Below, piece after piece: positions 27,708-37,017 of a DNA stretch of 64,000 nt. Under the pieces are notes generated by a model. That model searched no databases. It was not told the DNA's origin and was given only the letters and a program-made list of their open reading frames with translations. A program made the translations under genes and the position numbers. The stretch's first letter is position 1. Each line of letters opens with the position of its first letter. Source of the DNA: Hymenobacter perfusus (GTDB lineage Bacteria > Bacteroidota > Bacteroidia > Cytophagales > Hymenobacteraceae); the NCBI RefSeq assembly GCF_003944765.1, contig NZ_RWIU01000008.1, forward strand, positions 1 to 64,000, in the 5' to 3' direction.

Positions 27708-27750
27708 GCCGGCCGGCTTTTTCTCAGGAAAAAGTCGGCCGGTTGGCTTT
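27708..27750 (+). terminator. Rho-independent terminator
   Basis: Arms 27709-27722 and 27729-27742 pair over 14 bp with one mismatch and a 6-nt loop, followed by TTGGCTTTTCT. It lies 23 bp past the large barrel protein and separates it from the cytochrome c maturation cluster. Confidence 0.75.
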
Positions 27751-27808
27751 TCTATAGGCCGGTAGGAGTATTCCTGAGCGGGGGGCGGCTAATCCGGGAG
27801 TTGGGTTG

Positions 27809-27816
27809 TATCTTTG
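27809..27816 (+). promoter_or_regulatory. -7 promoter box before ccmB
   Basis: TATCTTTG matches the Bacteroidota TAnnTTTG box exactly. Transcription should start about 27822, which rules out the TTG at 27801 as the ccmB start and supports the GTG at 27843. No clear -33 TTG is seen. Confidence 0.6.
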
Positions 27817-27842
27817 CGGTCCTGTTTACCAGCCGTGTTGCC

Positions 27843-28514
27843 GTGACGCTTCTGAGCGAAATTTGGGTACTGATGCAGAAGGACTTCCGTCTGGAATGGC
27901 GGCAGCGTGCGGCCCTCAACGGGATGCTGCTGTACGTGAGCAGCACGGTATTCGTGTGCTACCTGAGCTTCTCCTCGCGCGGCGGCCAACTGCCCGTCCC
28001 GGCCTGGAATGCTCTGTTCTGGATTGTACTGCTGTTCTCGGCCGTGAATGCCGTGGCCAAGGGCTTCCTGCAGGAAAGCCGGGGCCGGATGCTGTACTAC
28101 TACACAGTGGTGCGCCCCCAGGCCGTGATTCTGGCCAAGATTCTCTACAACGCGCTGCTGCTGCTGGGGCTGGCCCTGGTGGCTTTTGCGCTGTACTCGG
28201 TGGTGCTGGGCAACCCGGTCCAGAACGTGGGGCTGTTTGTGGGCAACGTGGCCCTGGGTGCCGTGGGGTTTGCCAGTACGCTCACGCTGGTGTCGGGCAT
28301 TGCGGCCAAGGCTACCAACAGCAGCACCCTGATGGCCGTGCTGGGCTTCCCCCTGATGGTGCCCATGCTGCTGCTGCTCATCAAAGTATCGAAAAACGCG
28401 CTGGATGGACTGGAATTCGAAGCCAGCCGCAGTTCTTTGCTGACTCTGGTGGCCCTGAACATGATTGTCGGGGCCGTATCGTACCTGCTGTTTCCTTTTT
28501 TATGGCGGTCCTGA
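27843..28514 (+). CDS. ccmB: Heme exporter subunit CcmB
   Basis: The 223-residue product is the membrane subunit of the CcmAB ABC complex, which drives release of holo-CcmE in cytochrome c maturation. Six hydrophobic helices are visible. Family motifs include LMQKDFRLEWRQRAALNGMLLYV at the N-terminus, QESRGRMLYYYTVVRPQAVILAKILYN in the middle and TLMAVLGFPLMVPMLLL near the end. I chose the GTG at 27843 (VTLLSEIWVLMQKD) because a -7 box lies over the only earlier start. The ATPase partner gene ccmA is not in the window, so it must be elsewhere. ccmC follows after 112 bp. Confidence 0.92.
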   Translation: MTLLSEIWVLMQKDFRLEWRQRAALNGMLLYVSSTVFVCYLSFSSRGGQLPVPAWNALFWIVLLFSAVNAVAKGFLQESRGRMLYYYTVVRPQAVILAKILYNALLLLGLALVAFALYSVVLGNPVQNVGLFVGNVALGAVGFASTLTLVSGIAAKATNSSTLMAVLGFPLMVPMLLLLIKVSKNALDGLEFEASRSSLLTLVALNMIVGAVSYLLFPFLWRS

Positions 28515-28626
28515 AGGAAGCTATGGGCTTTGGGCTGTTAGAAAATGGCAGCTGGTGGTTTCGCTCTTTTGCACGCGTTTACTTACTTCAACAAGCTGAC
28601 GGTCAAAAGCTAACGGCTAACTGCTT

Positions 28627-29298
28627 ATGAAACAAAACTGGTGGAAAGCGCTGACGGTGGTGTTGCTGCTGTACGTATCGGTGGCCGGCCTGCTGCTGCC
28701 GGTGCCCCGGCTGGCTATTCTCAACGAAACCATCCGCAACCTGTACTTCCACGTGCCGATGTGGTTTGGCATGACGTTCATCCTGGCGGCCTCCGTGTAC
28801 TACTCGGTGCGCTACCTGCGCACGCCCACGCCGGCGCTGGACATCCGGGCGCATGAGGCGGCCCGCACGGGTATTCTGATGGGCTTTGTGGGACTGGCTA
28901 CGGGCAGCATCTGGGCCAAGTATACCTGGGGCGAGTGGTGGACCAACGACCCCAAACTCAACGGCGCGGCCATTGCCATGCTCATCTATGGGGCTTACCT
29001 GGTGCTGCGCTCCTCCTTTACCGATGAGCAGCAGCGGGCCCGCGTGTCGGCCATCTACAACATCTTCGCCTTTGCCACGGCCATGCCGCTGTTCTATATC
29101 CTGCCGCGCTTAACGGACTCGCTGCACCCCGGCGCGGGCGGTAATCCGGCCTTCGCCAAGTACGACCTCGACAGCAATATGCGGTTGGTGTTCTACCCGG
29201 CCGTTATCGGCTGGACGCTTCTGGCTTTTTGGCTGGCCCAGCTGGCTAGTCGTGTTTCCCTGCTCAAACTGAAAGTATATGAAAAACAGCTTGCTTAA
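28627..29298 (+). CDS. ccmC: Cytochrome c biogenesis protein CcmC
   Basis: A 223-residue heme-handling protein that loads heme onto CcmE. Six membrane spans are evident. The tryptophan-rich WWD motif reads WGEWWTNDPKL (about 101-111). The two external heme-ligand histidines are His in LYFHVPMWF (about 42) and His in DSLHPGAGG (about 160), flanking the WWD loop as in the family. Its 3' end overlaps the ccmD-like gene by 20 bp, which suggests translational coupling. Length is near the family norm. Confidence 0.94.
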   Translation: MKQNWWKALTVVLLLYVSVAGLLLPVPRLAILNETIRNLYFHVPMWFGMTFILAASVYYSVRYLRTPTPALDIRAHEAARTGILMGFVGLATGSIWAKYTWGEWWTNDPKLNGAAIAMLIYGAYLVLRSSFTDEQQRARVSAIYNIFAFATAMPLFYILPRLTDSLHPGAGGNPAFAKYDLDSNMRLVFYPAVIGWTLLAFWLAQLASRVSLLKLKVYEKQLA

Positions 29299-29527
29299 GC
29301 TGCGCCCGGCGCTGCTGCTGCTGCTGGCCGTGCTGCTGCCGATGCTGCGTGCCGCCGCCCAGGCCACCGCCCCCGTCGACCAGCCCGAAATGGCCGATGC
29401 TCTGCGCCAGAGCGGTAAAATCTACGTGGTGGTAGCCGTTATTACGGTGGTACTGGCCGGGCTGCTGTTCTTCCTGATTTCCCTGGACCGAAAGCTTACC
29501 CGATTAGAAAAGGAAGTTCGGGAATAG
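29279..29527 (+). CDS. ccmD: CcmD-family small membrane protein
   Basis: An 82-residue protein with a signal-like hydrophobic N-terminus (about 10-27, RAAAQ), a second membrane helix (IYVVVAVITVVLAGLLFFLISLDRK, about 48-67) and a charged tail (LTRLEKEVRE). In known systems CcmD stabilises the CcmABC-CcmE complex. Assignment rests on the topology, the conserved YVVVAVI...LDRKL pattern of the phylum, and the 20-bp overlap with ccmC. The N-terminal extension is longer than in the proteobacterial CcmD and may be a cleaved signal. Confidence 0.82.
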   Translation: MKNSLLKLRPALLLLLAVLLPMLRAAAQATAPVDQPEMADALRQSGKIYVVVAVITVVLAGLLFFLISLDRKLTRLEKEVRE

Positions 29528-29664
29528 GTGGAATAGTAGAGCGGTGAACTAAGTAATTCATCCGCTCATCTCCCTGCGGACCTTTTCCATCAGTTTTTGT
29601 TGTTCTGAGTGACCTTTGGCCCTGGTTGGGGCCGCCTGTTGTAGCATCGAGTTGTAGCACCGAA

Positions 29665-30093
29665 ATGAAAAAAACGCACATCTTCATTATGGCCATCATT
29701 GCCGTGGCCATTGCCATCATCACGAGTACGGCCGGTGACGCCAGCGTGTACGTGTCGTTCAAGGAAGCGCGCGAGCGGGCCTCGGAGGGCAACCTGACCA
29801 AAGTACACGTAGTGGGCCGCCTCCCGCGCGACGGGGCCAAGAATATCATGGGTCTGGAATACAACCCCACCGTCGACCCTAACTACTTCGCCTTTACACT
29901 GGTGGACACTAACCGCATTGCCCAGCGCGTGGTGTACTTCAACCCCAAACCCCAGGACTTCGACAAATCGGAGCAGGTGGTAATCACCGGGGCCATGCGC
30001 AACAACACCTTCGTGGCCGATAAGATCCTGCTCAAATGCCCCTCCAAGTATGTGGAGAAGGATATCGAGGGCGCTACCGCCAGCGTGAACTAA
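29665..30093 (+). CDS. ccmE: Cytochrome c maturation heme chaperone CcmE, CxxxY type
   Basis: A 142-residue periplasmic chaperone that holds heme covalently before handing it to CcmF/H. The ATG at 29665 (MKKTHIFIMAIIAVAIAII) gives the membrane anchor; a frame from 29626 adds an unlikely leader. The OB-fold body includes VHVVGRLPRD and VVITGAMRNNTFVADKILLKCPSKY. The heme-binding residue is Cys125 followed by Tyr129 (CPSKY) in place of the classical His of HxxxY, the variant known from archaea, some delta-proteobacteria and Bacteroidota. It follows ccmD by 137 bp. Confidence 0.93.
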   Translation: MKKTHIFIMAIIAVAIAIITSTAGDASVYVSFKEARERASEGNLTKVHVVGRLPRDGAKNIMGLEYNPTVDPNYFAFTLVDTNRIAQRVVYFNPKPQDFDKSEQVVITGAMRNNTFVADKILLKCPSKYVEKDIEGATASVN

Positions 30094-30112
30094 CCAGGTA
30101 AAGGGTAAAAGC

Positions 30113-31063
30113 GTGGTGAAGAAGCAATGTGAGAACGGGAGTAGTAAACGACTGTGCCGCTTGCTGGTAACTACCTCGCTTCTTGCTTCGCTGTTTTTGC
30201 CGGAGCATGCTGCCGCTCAGGTGCCGAACGATGACATTGCGCGTCGGCGGCCACTCCAGTCGGAGGAGCTAGTGACATCTTCCACCACCGGCTGCACCGT
30301 GCAGTGGGGCTGTGTAGATGAACTGCTGACTGGCAAGTGCATTGAGTACCACAATGACCAATGGTTTGAATTCACTCCCGCAACAACTGGTCGCTATTAC
30401 GTGAACATTGCTGGTCAGCAGTGCCGGGATGTACGCGGGGTACAGTTGGTTGTACTGACGGGCACCCCCTGCCAACCGGCCACTTATCGGGTGTTATCCT
30501 GCACTTCGCTTGGTAGTCAGGATGATGTGTTCGTGACGCTGGACTCGTTGCGGGCAGGGCAGTCCTACCTGCTGAACGTGGATGGCTACCTGCATGATAA
30601 CTGCCGGTTTACCCTCGTTGTCAGCACCCGGGCACAGGGCATTCCGGCTTCAGCTTTACCGCCTGCCACCAGCCTGACGGGCAATCCGGTAGTGACGCTG
30701 CGCTGGCAACTGCCCGATTCACTGGCTTCGGCCACGCAGTTTCGGGTATTGCGCCGCGAAGCCGGAGCCTTCCGGTCCGCTGACCGCACCGTGCTGGCAG
30801 TACGGCGCACAACGTACGGCGCGGCAGTTGCCAGCTACTCCTGGACCGACACGCTCTCGGCTGCCGGGCGTTACCTTTACCAAGTGGTAGCCGAAAGTAC
30901 GGACGGCAGTACTCCGAGTCTGGTGCAGCAGCAGTGGTACACTTACAGCCAGCTGCGTCAGCGCACTGGAAGTGCTTCTGACGTGCGACAACAGGCTCTA
31001 CAGCAGCAGCAAGCCTGGGAACGGCAGGCCCGCCGGATGCGGCGGCAGCATCCGGTCAAATAA
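30113..31063 (+). CDS. Secreted protein of unknown function inside the ccm cluster
   Basis: A 316-residue protein read from a GTG at 30113, 19 bp after ccmE. It has a signal peptide (ending about residue 36, EHAAAQ). A Cys-rich jelly-roll-like domain (about 55-170; DQWFEFTPATTGRYYVNI and SYLLNVDGYLHDNCRFTLVVS) resembles pre-peptidase C-terminal (PPC) modules. A fibronectin-III-like domain (about 188-270; LRWQLPDSLASATQFRVLRRE) follows, then a Gln/Arg-rich coiled tail. It has no heme-binding CxxCH and no sorting domain. Not a known Ccm component; its role in cytochrome assembly is unproven and it may simply be an insertion in the cluster. Confidence 0.7.
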   Translation: MVKKQCENGSSKRLCRLLVTTSLLASLFLPEHAAAQVPNDDIARRRPLQSEELVTSSTTGCTVQWGCVDELLTGKCIEYHNDQWFEFTPATTGRYYVNIAGQQCRDVRGVQLVVLTGTPCQPATYRVLSCTSLGSQDDVFVTLDSLRAGQSYLLNVDGYLHDNCRFTLVVSTRAQGIPASALPPATSLTGNPVVTLRWQLPDSLASATQFRVLRREAGAFRSADRTVLAVRRTTYGAAVASYSWTDTLSAAGRYLYQVVAESTDGSTPSLVQQQWYTYSQLRQRTGSASDVRQQALQQQQAWERQARRMRRQHPVK

Positions 31064-31137
31064 TCTTAAAAACAACTTGTGGTCAGCTTGGTAGATATTC
31101 TGACAGGCTGATTTTCTCTTCCTCAACGCAGTAACCT

Positions 31138-33735
31138 ATGTTGAACACCCTTATCGGCGACGCCGGGCACCTGAGTGTCATCGTGGCCTTCGTGGCAGCC
31201 ACGGTGGCGGCGTACGCCTACTTCAAGGCCGGGCGGGACCGGGCCCTCGGCGACACCGATGCCGGCTGGCTGCGGCTGGGTCGAGGCGCTTTCCTGGTGC
31301 ATAGCCTGGCCGTTGTGTCGGTGATTGTGTGTCTGTTTGCCATCATCCACGGCCACCGCTACGAGTACTATTACGCCTGGAGCCACAGCAGCAACCACCT
31401 GCCGGTGTACTACATGATTTCCTGCTTCTGGGAAGGGCAGGAGGGTAGCTTCCTGCTCTGGATCTTCTGGCACGTGTGCATCGGGCTTATCCTGATGCGC
31501 TACGCCCGCCGCTGGGAAGCGCCGGTAATGGCCATTTTCGCCGGCGTGCAGCTTTTCCTCACGTCCATGATTCTGGGCGTGGTACTGGGCGATTTGAAAA
31601 TCGGCTCTTCGCCCTTCATCCTGCTGCGCGACTTCATGCCCGACCTGCCGGTCTGGAAAACCAACCCCAACTTCGTACCCAAGGACGGTACCGGCCTGAA
31701 CGCCCTGCTCCAGAACTACTGGATGGTAATTCACCCGCCCACGCTGTTCCTGGGTTTTGCTCTCACGCTGGCTCCCTTCGCCTATGCCGTAGCCGGCCTC
31801 TGGAAGGGTGAGTACACCAAATGGGTGCGCCCGGCCATGCGCTGGACACTCTGGGGCGGGATGGTGCTGGGTGTGGGCATCGTGATGGGCGCGTACTGGG
31901 CCTACGAAACCCTCAACTTCGGCGGCTACTGGAACTGGGACCCGGTGGAAAACGCCGTGTACATTCCGTGGCTGGTGCTGGTGGCTTCGCTGCACGGGCT
32001 GGTACTGTGGCAGCGTAGCCGCACGGCTCTGCGCACCAGCTTTGTGCTGGTTATTGCCACCTTCCTGCTGATTCTCTACGCTACTTTCCTCACCCGTTCG
32101 GGCGTATTGGGCAATGCTTCGGTCCACTCGTTCACTGATCTGGGCCTGTCGGGGCAGTTGATTATTTACTTGGCGGCTTTCGTGGTGCTGAGCATCGTGC
32201 TGCTGGTATGGCGTTGGAAAAACATTCCGATATCGGAAAAGGAGTTGACTACTTACAACCCTGAGCTGTGGGTGTTTGTGGGGGCCACGGTGCTGTGCTT
32301 GGGCGCGTTCCAGGTACTGTTCACCACCAGCATTCCGGTCTATAATGCCTTCCTGGGCTTTATCGGCATCAAATCGAACCTGGCTTTGCCCGCCGACCAG
32401 ATTGCCCACTACACCAAGTTTCAACTCTGGATGGGCGTGGGCGTGGCCTTCTTCTCGGGCCTGGCCCAGGTGATGTGGTGGCAGAAAAACGACAAGTCGA
32501 GCCTGACTAACACGCTCACCGTACCGGCCATCCTGTCGTTGCTGGGTGCTGCCCTCGTGATTCTACTGGTGCAGTACTACGGCCACAAGATGGACCTCGT
32601 GTACATTGTGCTGCTGACCACGGCTCTGTTTGGGGTGCTGGCCAACGTGAGCATGGTGTTCACCCTGATGCGTCGCAAAGTGAGCCTGTCGGGCGGCGGT
32701 ATTGCGCACATCGGCATTGCGCTCATGCTGCTGGGCGTGCTGGCTTCGGCTGGCTATTCCAACATCATCAGCCAGAACGTATCGGGCCTGCTCTACTCGC
32801 GCGAGTTCGACCAGACCACCAACCAGGACAACGTATTGCTGTGGCGCAACGACCCCGCCCCAATGGGCAAGTACGACGTGCGCTACACCGGACAGTTCTG
32901 GGATGTGCCCGGCGTGCCCGGCTACGTGGATAAGCAACTGCTCTACCGCACCGCCGACGAGTACAAAACCTTGGCCCGTGCCGACATCAAGCGCGGCGAC
33001 AAAGTGTACTACAAAGCCGGTGACACGGTCGAAATCAGCCCCGAAAACACGTTCTACCGCGTAGAGTACAAGGACCGCAAAACCGGCGAGGCCTTCACGC
33101 TGTATCCCCGGGCGCAGGTAAACGAAGAAATGGGCGGCCTGCTGGCCTCGCCCGATATCCAGAAATTTGCCGACCACGACATCTATTCCCATATCAGCGC
33201 GGTGCCGCCGGTGGATAAGGAGAAGGACTGGAGCGAAGTGAAGGAGCATGTACTAAGCGTGGGCGACACCATCTTCCTCAACGACTATTTTGCTGTGTTC
33301 CGCGCCGTGGAGCCTGCTCACCAGACCGCCGGTCTGGGTCTGCAGAAAGGCGACCTGGCCATCCAAGGCGACTTCCTGGTGTACGGTGAGAAGAAGCAGT
33401 ATCACATTCACCCAATGTTTGTGGTGCGTAACCGCCTCATCGGCCGTGTGCCCGACGAAATTGAGGATCTGGGCCTGCGCCTGAGCTTCCTGAACGTGGA
33501 TACCCAGAAGGGTAAGTTTACCTTCGGTGTGAGCACTACCCAGAAGGACTACATTATCCTGAAAGCCGTGGAGAAGCCGTTCATTAACCTGCTCTGGAGC
33601 GGTACCCTGCTGATGGCCGTCGGCTTCGGCATGGCCATCTACAAGCGCCGCCGCGAAACCGACGCCGCCGTGGAAACTGCGCCGGCTACTGGTACTACGG
33701 TTCGTCCGGTGCAACAGTCCCGGCAGGTAGCGTAA
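31138..33735 (+). CDS. ccmF: Cytochrome c-type biogenesis protein CcmF
   Basis: An 865-residue multipass protein that ligates heme to apocytochromes. The WWD motif is GGYWNWDPVENA (about 261-272). Flanking His residues appear in VIHPPTLFLGF (about 201) and NASVHSFTDLG (about 327), both family heme ligands. About 14-15 membrane helices are apparent, and a large periplasmic domain (about 555-815) precedes the last helix. The C-terminal extension is longer than in E. coli CcmF. It is the last gene of the cluster, with a strong terminator 20 bp downstream. CcmG/H/I-type genes are absent from the window. Confidence 0.94.
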   Translation: MLNTLIGDAGHLSVIVAFVAATVAAYAYFKAGRDRALGDTDAGWLRLGRGAFLVHSLAVVSVIVCLFAIIHGHRYEYYYAWSHSSNHLPVYYMISCFWEGQEGSFLLWIFWHVCIGLILMRYARRWEAPVMAIFAGVQLFLTSMILGVVLGDLKIGSSPFILLRDFMPDLPVWKTNPNFVPKDGTGLNALLQNYWMVIHPPTLFLGFALTLAPFAYAVAGLWKGEYTKWVRPAMRWTLWGGMVLGVGIVMGAYWAYETLNFGGYWNWDPVENAVYIPWLVLVASLHGLVLWQRSRTALRTSFVLVIATFLLILYATFLTRSGVLGNASVHSFTDLGLSGQLIIYLAAFVVLSIVLLVWRWKNIPISEKELTTYNPELWVFVGATVLCLGAFQVLFTTSIPVYNAFLGFIGIKSNLALPADQIAHYTKFQLWMGVGVAFFSGLAQVMWWQKNDKSSLTNTLTVPAILSLLGAALVILLVQYYGHKMDLVYIVLLTTALFGVLANVSMVFTLMRRKVSLSGGGIAHIGIALMLLGVLASAGYSNIISQNVSGLLYSREFDQTTNQDNVLLWRNDPAPMGKYDVRYTGQFWDVPGVPGYVDKQLLYRTADEYKTLARADIKRGDKVYYKAGDTVEISPENTFYRVEYKDRKTGEAFTLYPRAQVNEEMGGLLASPDIQKFADHDIYSHISAVPPVDKEKDWSEVKEHVLSVGDTIFLNDYFAVFRAVEPAHQTAGLGLQKGDLAIQGDFLVYGEKKQYHIHPMFVVRNRLIGRVPDEIEDLGLRLSFLNVDTQKGKFTFGVSTTQKDYIILKAVEKPFINLLWSGTLLMAVGFGMAIYKRRRETDAAVETAPATGTTVRPVQQSRQVA

Positions 33736-33754
33736 GGTGTACTGTGATTAATAC

Positions 33755-33789
33755 AAAAGGCCCCGACTTAGCCGTCGGGGCCTTTTTTT
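33755..33789 (+). terminator. Rho-independent terminator after ccmF
   Basis: Arms 33755-33767 and 33774-33786 are perfect complements over 13 bp with a 6-nt loop and a run of seven T from 33783. It ends the ccm cluster. Confidence 0.92.
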
Positions 33790-33996
33790 GTGGTGTTTGA
33801 CGACCAGCTGCTCCACTATCAGCTGGCAGTATTGATGCTGCGTCAAGTGATGGATATTGCGCCGCCCACATGTGCTATACAGCTTATAGGCAGTTGAAAA
33901 GCGAAGTGGTGCTTTCAGTCCAGCATCTTGCAGCCATCAGACCAGTACACTGTTTCCTGAGCCGCGCTAATGCAACTGGTTGTTATTGCCGGGTAC
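33790..33996. other. Intergenic between two terminators
   Basis: About 200 bp between the ccmF terminator and the terminator of the convergent secreted-protein gene. I see no coding sequence, RNA gene or repeat in it. Confidence 0.6.
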
Positions 33997-34029
33997 AAAA
34001 AAAGGACAGCCATTTGGCTGTCCTTTTTT
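33997..34029 (-). terminator. Rho-independent terminator, bidirectional in form
   Basis: Arms from 33998-34012 and 34015-34029 pair over 15 bp including A/T runs on both flanks, so it can end transcription on either strand. It lies 20 bp past the stop of the large minus-strand secreted protein. Confidence 0.9.
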
Positions 34030-34049
34030 ATGCCGCTCAGAAGTATTGC

Positions 34050-36836
34050 TTACTTCTGGATGGTGATGTTACGCATCATGTACTCATTACCGTTTTTCAC
34101 TTTCACGATGTACATGCCGCTGGAGAGCTTCGACAGATCAACCTGGTTGGTCATGTTGTCGCGCACCGTGGCGGTATGTACCCGCTGACCCAGCAGGTTG
34201 ATTACTTCTACCTGCAGGCCGCCTTTGGCGTTGGCACCGTTCACTTCCACCGTCAGGCTGCCTTCTGAAGGGTTCGGATACAGGCTGATAGCGCGCATCA
34301 GGGCCGGAGAAGAAGCCGTTATGGTAGATATGGCAATGTCGTCGATGTACAGGTTGTACTGGTCGGCGGCGCTATACACGTGGAAGCCCACATAGTAGTT
34401 GCCGGTGGTGGCTGGCGTAATGGGTACTACCTGGCCCGTAGCGGTGCCACCGACAGTGGTGGTGTACGTAGCGTTGGCAATAGCCTCATTCTTCCAGAGC
34501 AAGTTGGTCTGGCTGGCAGCCGTTGCAGCGTTTCCGTACTTCACCTCCAGTTTCTCGGAGGTGCCCAGCACAGCGGCTTTGTACTTGAACGAAACCTGGT
34601 ACGTAGAGCCGGCTCGCAGGAACAAAGCCGGAGTGAAGAACCAGTCATCGGCAGCCGCCGTGGCGCTGTACACATAGCGCAGTTGGTTCGGAGCCGAAGC
34701 TGGCGCGCCACCGGGCGTGTCGGTGCCGATAACTGCCCACGTACGGTTGTCGTTGTTTTCGTTGGCTACCGTGATACCGCAGGGCAGCGTACCAGCCGTT
34801 ACACCGTCAAAATTCTCTCCGTAGGGGAAGGTCGTGATAATAGGCGCCTGGCAAACCGTAGTGAACTGGGCCACCGGGCTCAGGTTGCTCTGGTCGGTAG
34901 CACCGCAGTTGGCGCGTACGTACACATCATACTGGGTGCCCGAAGTCAGACCCGTGAGGGTAATGGGGGAAGCAGTACCGGGTACGCTGGTACCGGCAGT
35001 AGCGGGGTTGAAGCCACGAGGACCGTAAATAACGGTATACGCGGTGCCGTTGCTGGGAGCGGTGAAGGTTACCGAAGCACTGTTAACGGTGATGTTGCTA
35101 ACCGCAACGGCCGTAGGCGTGGCGCAGGTAGGTACCGGGGCCAGAGTAGCATCGAGAGCAATGCGGGTGCGGAGCGTCGTGCTATTTACAGGAGTCCAGG
35201 CACCGCCGCTCGTCTGGTAGTAGAAGGTGCCGGTGCGCAGTGGGTCTTCCAGCTGATAGGCAATGCCTACGTTACCCGAAACTTCCAGTACGCCAACGTA
35301 GAAATCACCCGTTACTACAGGGTTTGGTACTGCAATAGTAACCGTGCCAGCTGCCGTTGGGCGGCTCTGCACCGGTGAGGTATACAGCACGGTGCCGGGG
35401 ATACCGCCGGTTCCGTTGGCATCCAGCACCACCACCCGATACGTGGAGGTAGTAGTGGCATTGGCCAGGAAAGTAGCTTTTACTTGGCTGAGGCTGGCAG
35501 CCTGACTGTTTTTGTATTTTACCGCCAGCGTGCCGCCAGTAGTGGTAGAGGAAACCCCTACCGAGCCGAAGAACGCCTGGGCCGCATCTACATAAGCTAC
35601 CTGGTCAGTGGTAATCTGTTGCGTGTAAGGCAGCGAGTTGTTGGTGTTGTCATCGTCGGCCGGTACGGTTACCGTCAGGTTGTTGGTTCCCTGGGCCAGC
35701 GTGGTGGGGTAGGCATCAAACGTAACGGCTTGCGTGGCACCTGCGGCCAGCGTAGCAATGGTTTTGGTGCTGGTGAAGGTGTTGGCACCGCTCACCGTCA
35801 GGGTTACCGGTACGTTGGTCAGCGGGTTGGTGCCGGAGTTGGTAACAGCGGCTACCACGGTGTGCGGCAACGAATTGGGTACTGCCAGTTTACCCAGCGT
35901 GTGGATGGTAGCTACGGAAGCGTCGGAGGCAGGAGCAGTCCGGAAGCGGTACGTGCGGCCGGCATCGGGCAACACGCTGTTCTGCACAAAATGGCCCACG
36001 TAATACGTTACGCCGCCCTGTACTACAGTATTCTGGAAAGCAGTGGCACTCCAGGCGGCCGTGCCACCTTTAGACGTCAGGCTCAGATCGGCCGGATCGG
36101 CCGAGCTACCCTTCAGGCCCACCAGAAAGCCCTGGGCAGTGGCCGTGTTGCCGGAGCTGGTCCAGGCCCCGTATACGAACTCAATGTTATTGGTGCCCTC
36201 ATACAGTTTGATCTGAAACTGCATGGTGCTGAACTGCGACGGAATGGTTGTAGTACCGGAAACCGTTGGCTTGTCGCTCAGATTCTTGAATTGAATCGTG
36301 CAGACGCGGCTACCGGCCGTACCGGTAGTCGATACCCGGAACTCCGTAGGCGAAGCCGTCTGGTTGGCTGCCGCTACCAGGTCAACCCCGGAAGCAGGAG
36401 CCAGCACATTCTGATCCGTATTGTTGATGAGAATGTTTACGTCGTTGGCGGCCGTGGGTGCCGTGGCTCCCAGCTTAACAAAGCCGTTGGTGTTCAGCGT
36501 AAACTGCGTAAAAGCCGTGCCGTTGTACGAAAACGAAAACCCGATGTCCTGGGCACCGGAAGTGGCATCGTCGAGGTTAGCCGTGGTAATAGCCGTTCCG
36601 GCCGTACCCAGGTCAGCGTAGGTGCCGGTTACGTTCTGGGCCCGTCCTGAGGTGTAGGGCAAAGCGGTAATCCGATTGGCAACAGTAGGCGAGGCCAGCT
36701 CAAGGGGCTGAGTCCGCAGGGCTACTGCCTGGTGGCGTTGCGCGTGGGCGGCCGTCGAGGCCAGGCCCAGCAGGCCCAGCACCGCCAGCTTGCGCCAGGG
36801 GCTGTTTGTGCTACCCTTTTTGTAAAGTTGTGTCAT
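34050..36836 (-). CDS. Large secreted multidomain protein with type IX sorting domain
   Basis: A 928-residue surface protein. The start at 36836 (MTQLYKKGSTNSPWRKL) gives a signal peptide ending STAAHA; the longer frame adds 18 unlike residues. Visible parts: a beta-rich nidogen-like N-terminal region (about 40-300), a CARDB-like domain (about 312-398; LPHTVVAAVTNSGTNPLTNVPVTL), a further beta module (about 400-560), a fibronectin III domain (about 567-664), a choice-of-anchor J/MAM-like domain (about 667-836) and a sorting domain (about 849-928, LYPNPSEGSLTVEV to GMYIVKVK). No enzymatic motif is seen, so adhesion or matrix binding is the likeliest role. It is a stand-alone gene with its own terminator. 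Confidence 0.87.
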   Translation of the reverse strand: MTQLYKKGSTNSPWRKLAVLGLLGLASTAAHAQRHQAVALRTQPLELASPTVANRITALPYTSGRAQNVTGTYADLGTAGTAITTANLDDATSGAQDIGFSFSYNGTAFTQFTLNTNGFVKLGATAPTAANDVNILINNTDQNVLAPASGVDLVAAANQTASPTEFRVSTTGTAGSRVCTIQFKNLSDKPTVSGTTTIPSQFSTMQFQIKLYEGTNNIEFVYGAWTSSGNTATAQGFLVGLKGSSADPADLSLTSKGGTAAWSATAFQNTVVQGGVTYYVGHFVQNSVLPDAGRTYRFRTAPASDASVATIHTLGKLAVPNSLPHTVVAAVTNSGTNPLTNVPVTLTVSGANTFTSTKTIATLAAGATQAVTFDAYPTTLAQGTNNLTVTVPADDDNTNNSLPYTQQITTDQVAYVDAAQAFFGSVGVSSTTTGGTLAVKYKNSQAASLSQVKATFLANATTTSTYRVVVLDANGTGGIPGTVLYTSPVQSRPTAAGTVTIAVPNPVVTGDFYVGVLEVSGNVGIAYQLEDPLRTGTFYYQTSGGAWTPVNSTTLRTRIALDATLAPVPTCATPTAVAVSNITVNSASVTFTAPSNGTAYTVIYGPRGFNPATAGTSVPGTASPITLTGLTSGTQYDVYVRANCGATDQSNLSPVAQFTTVCQAPIITTFPYGENFDGVTAGTLPCGITVANENNDNRTWAVIGTDTPGGAPASAPNQLRYVYSATAAADDWFFTPALFLRAGSTYQVSFKYKAAVLGTSEKLEVKYGNAATAASQTNLLWKNEAIANATYTTTVGGTATGQVVPITPATTGNYYVGFHVYSAADQYNLYIDDIAISTITASSPALMRAISLYPNPSEGSLTVEVNGANAKGGLQVEVINLLGQRVHTATVRDNMTNQVDLSKLSSGMYIVKVKNGNEYMMRNITIQK

Positions 36837-37017
36837 AGAAAGTGACAGGAAGGAAGGTGAAGAAAGAAATGAAGACACTAGGTTCGGCACACCGGCACAT
36901 CACCAGTATAGCTACCGTAAAGGTGAAGACAAGATGTTAAATATCGAGCATATACTTCATTGATTTTGCATAAAAAAGCCACATAGAGGTTATTTTATCT
37001 AACACTTGCCTTGGTTT

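Noticed and set aside
27801..27842. TTG at 27801 as the ccmB start
   Set aside because: The -7 box TATCTTTG at 27809-27816 lies inside this extension, so a transcript from it could not include the TTG.
31123..32424. 433-codon frame on the minus strand
   Set aside because: Antisense to ccmF, with His/Gln-rich composition typical of a mirrored membrane gene and no recognisable domain.
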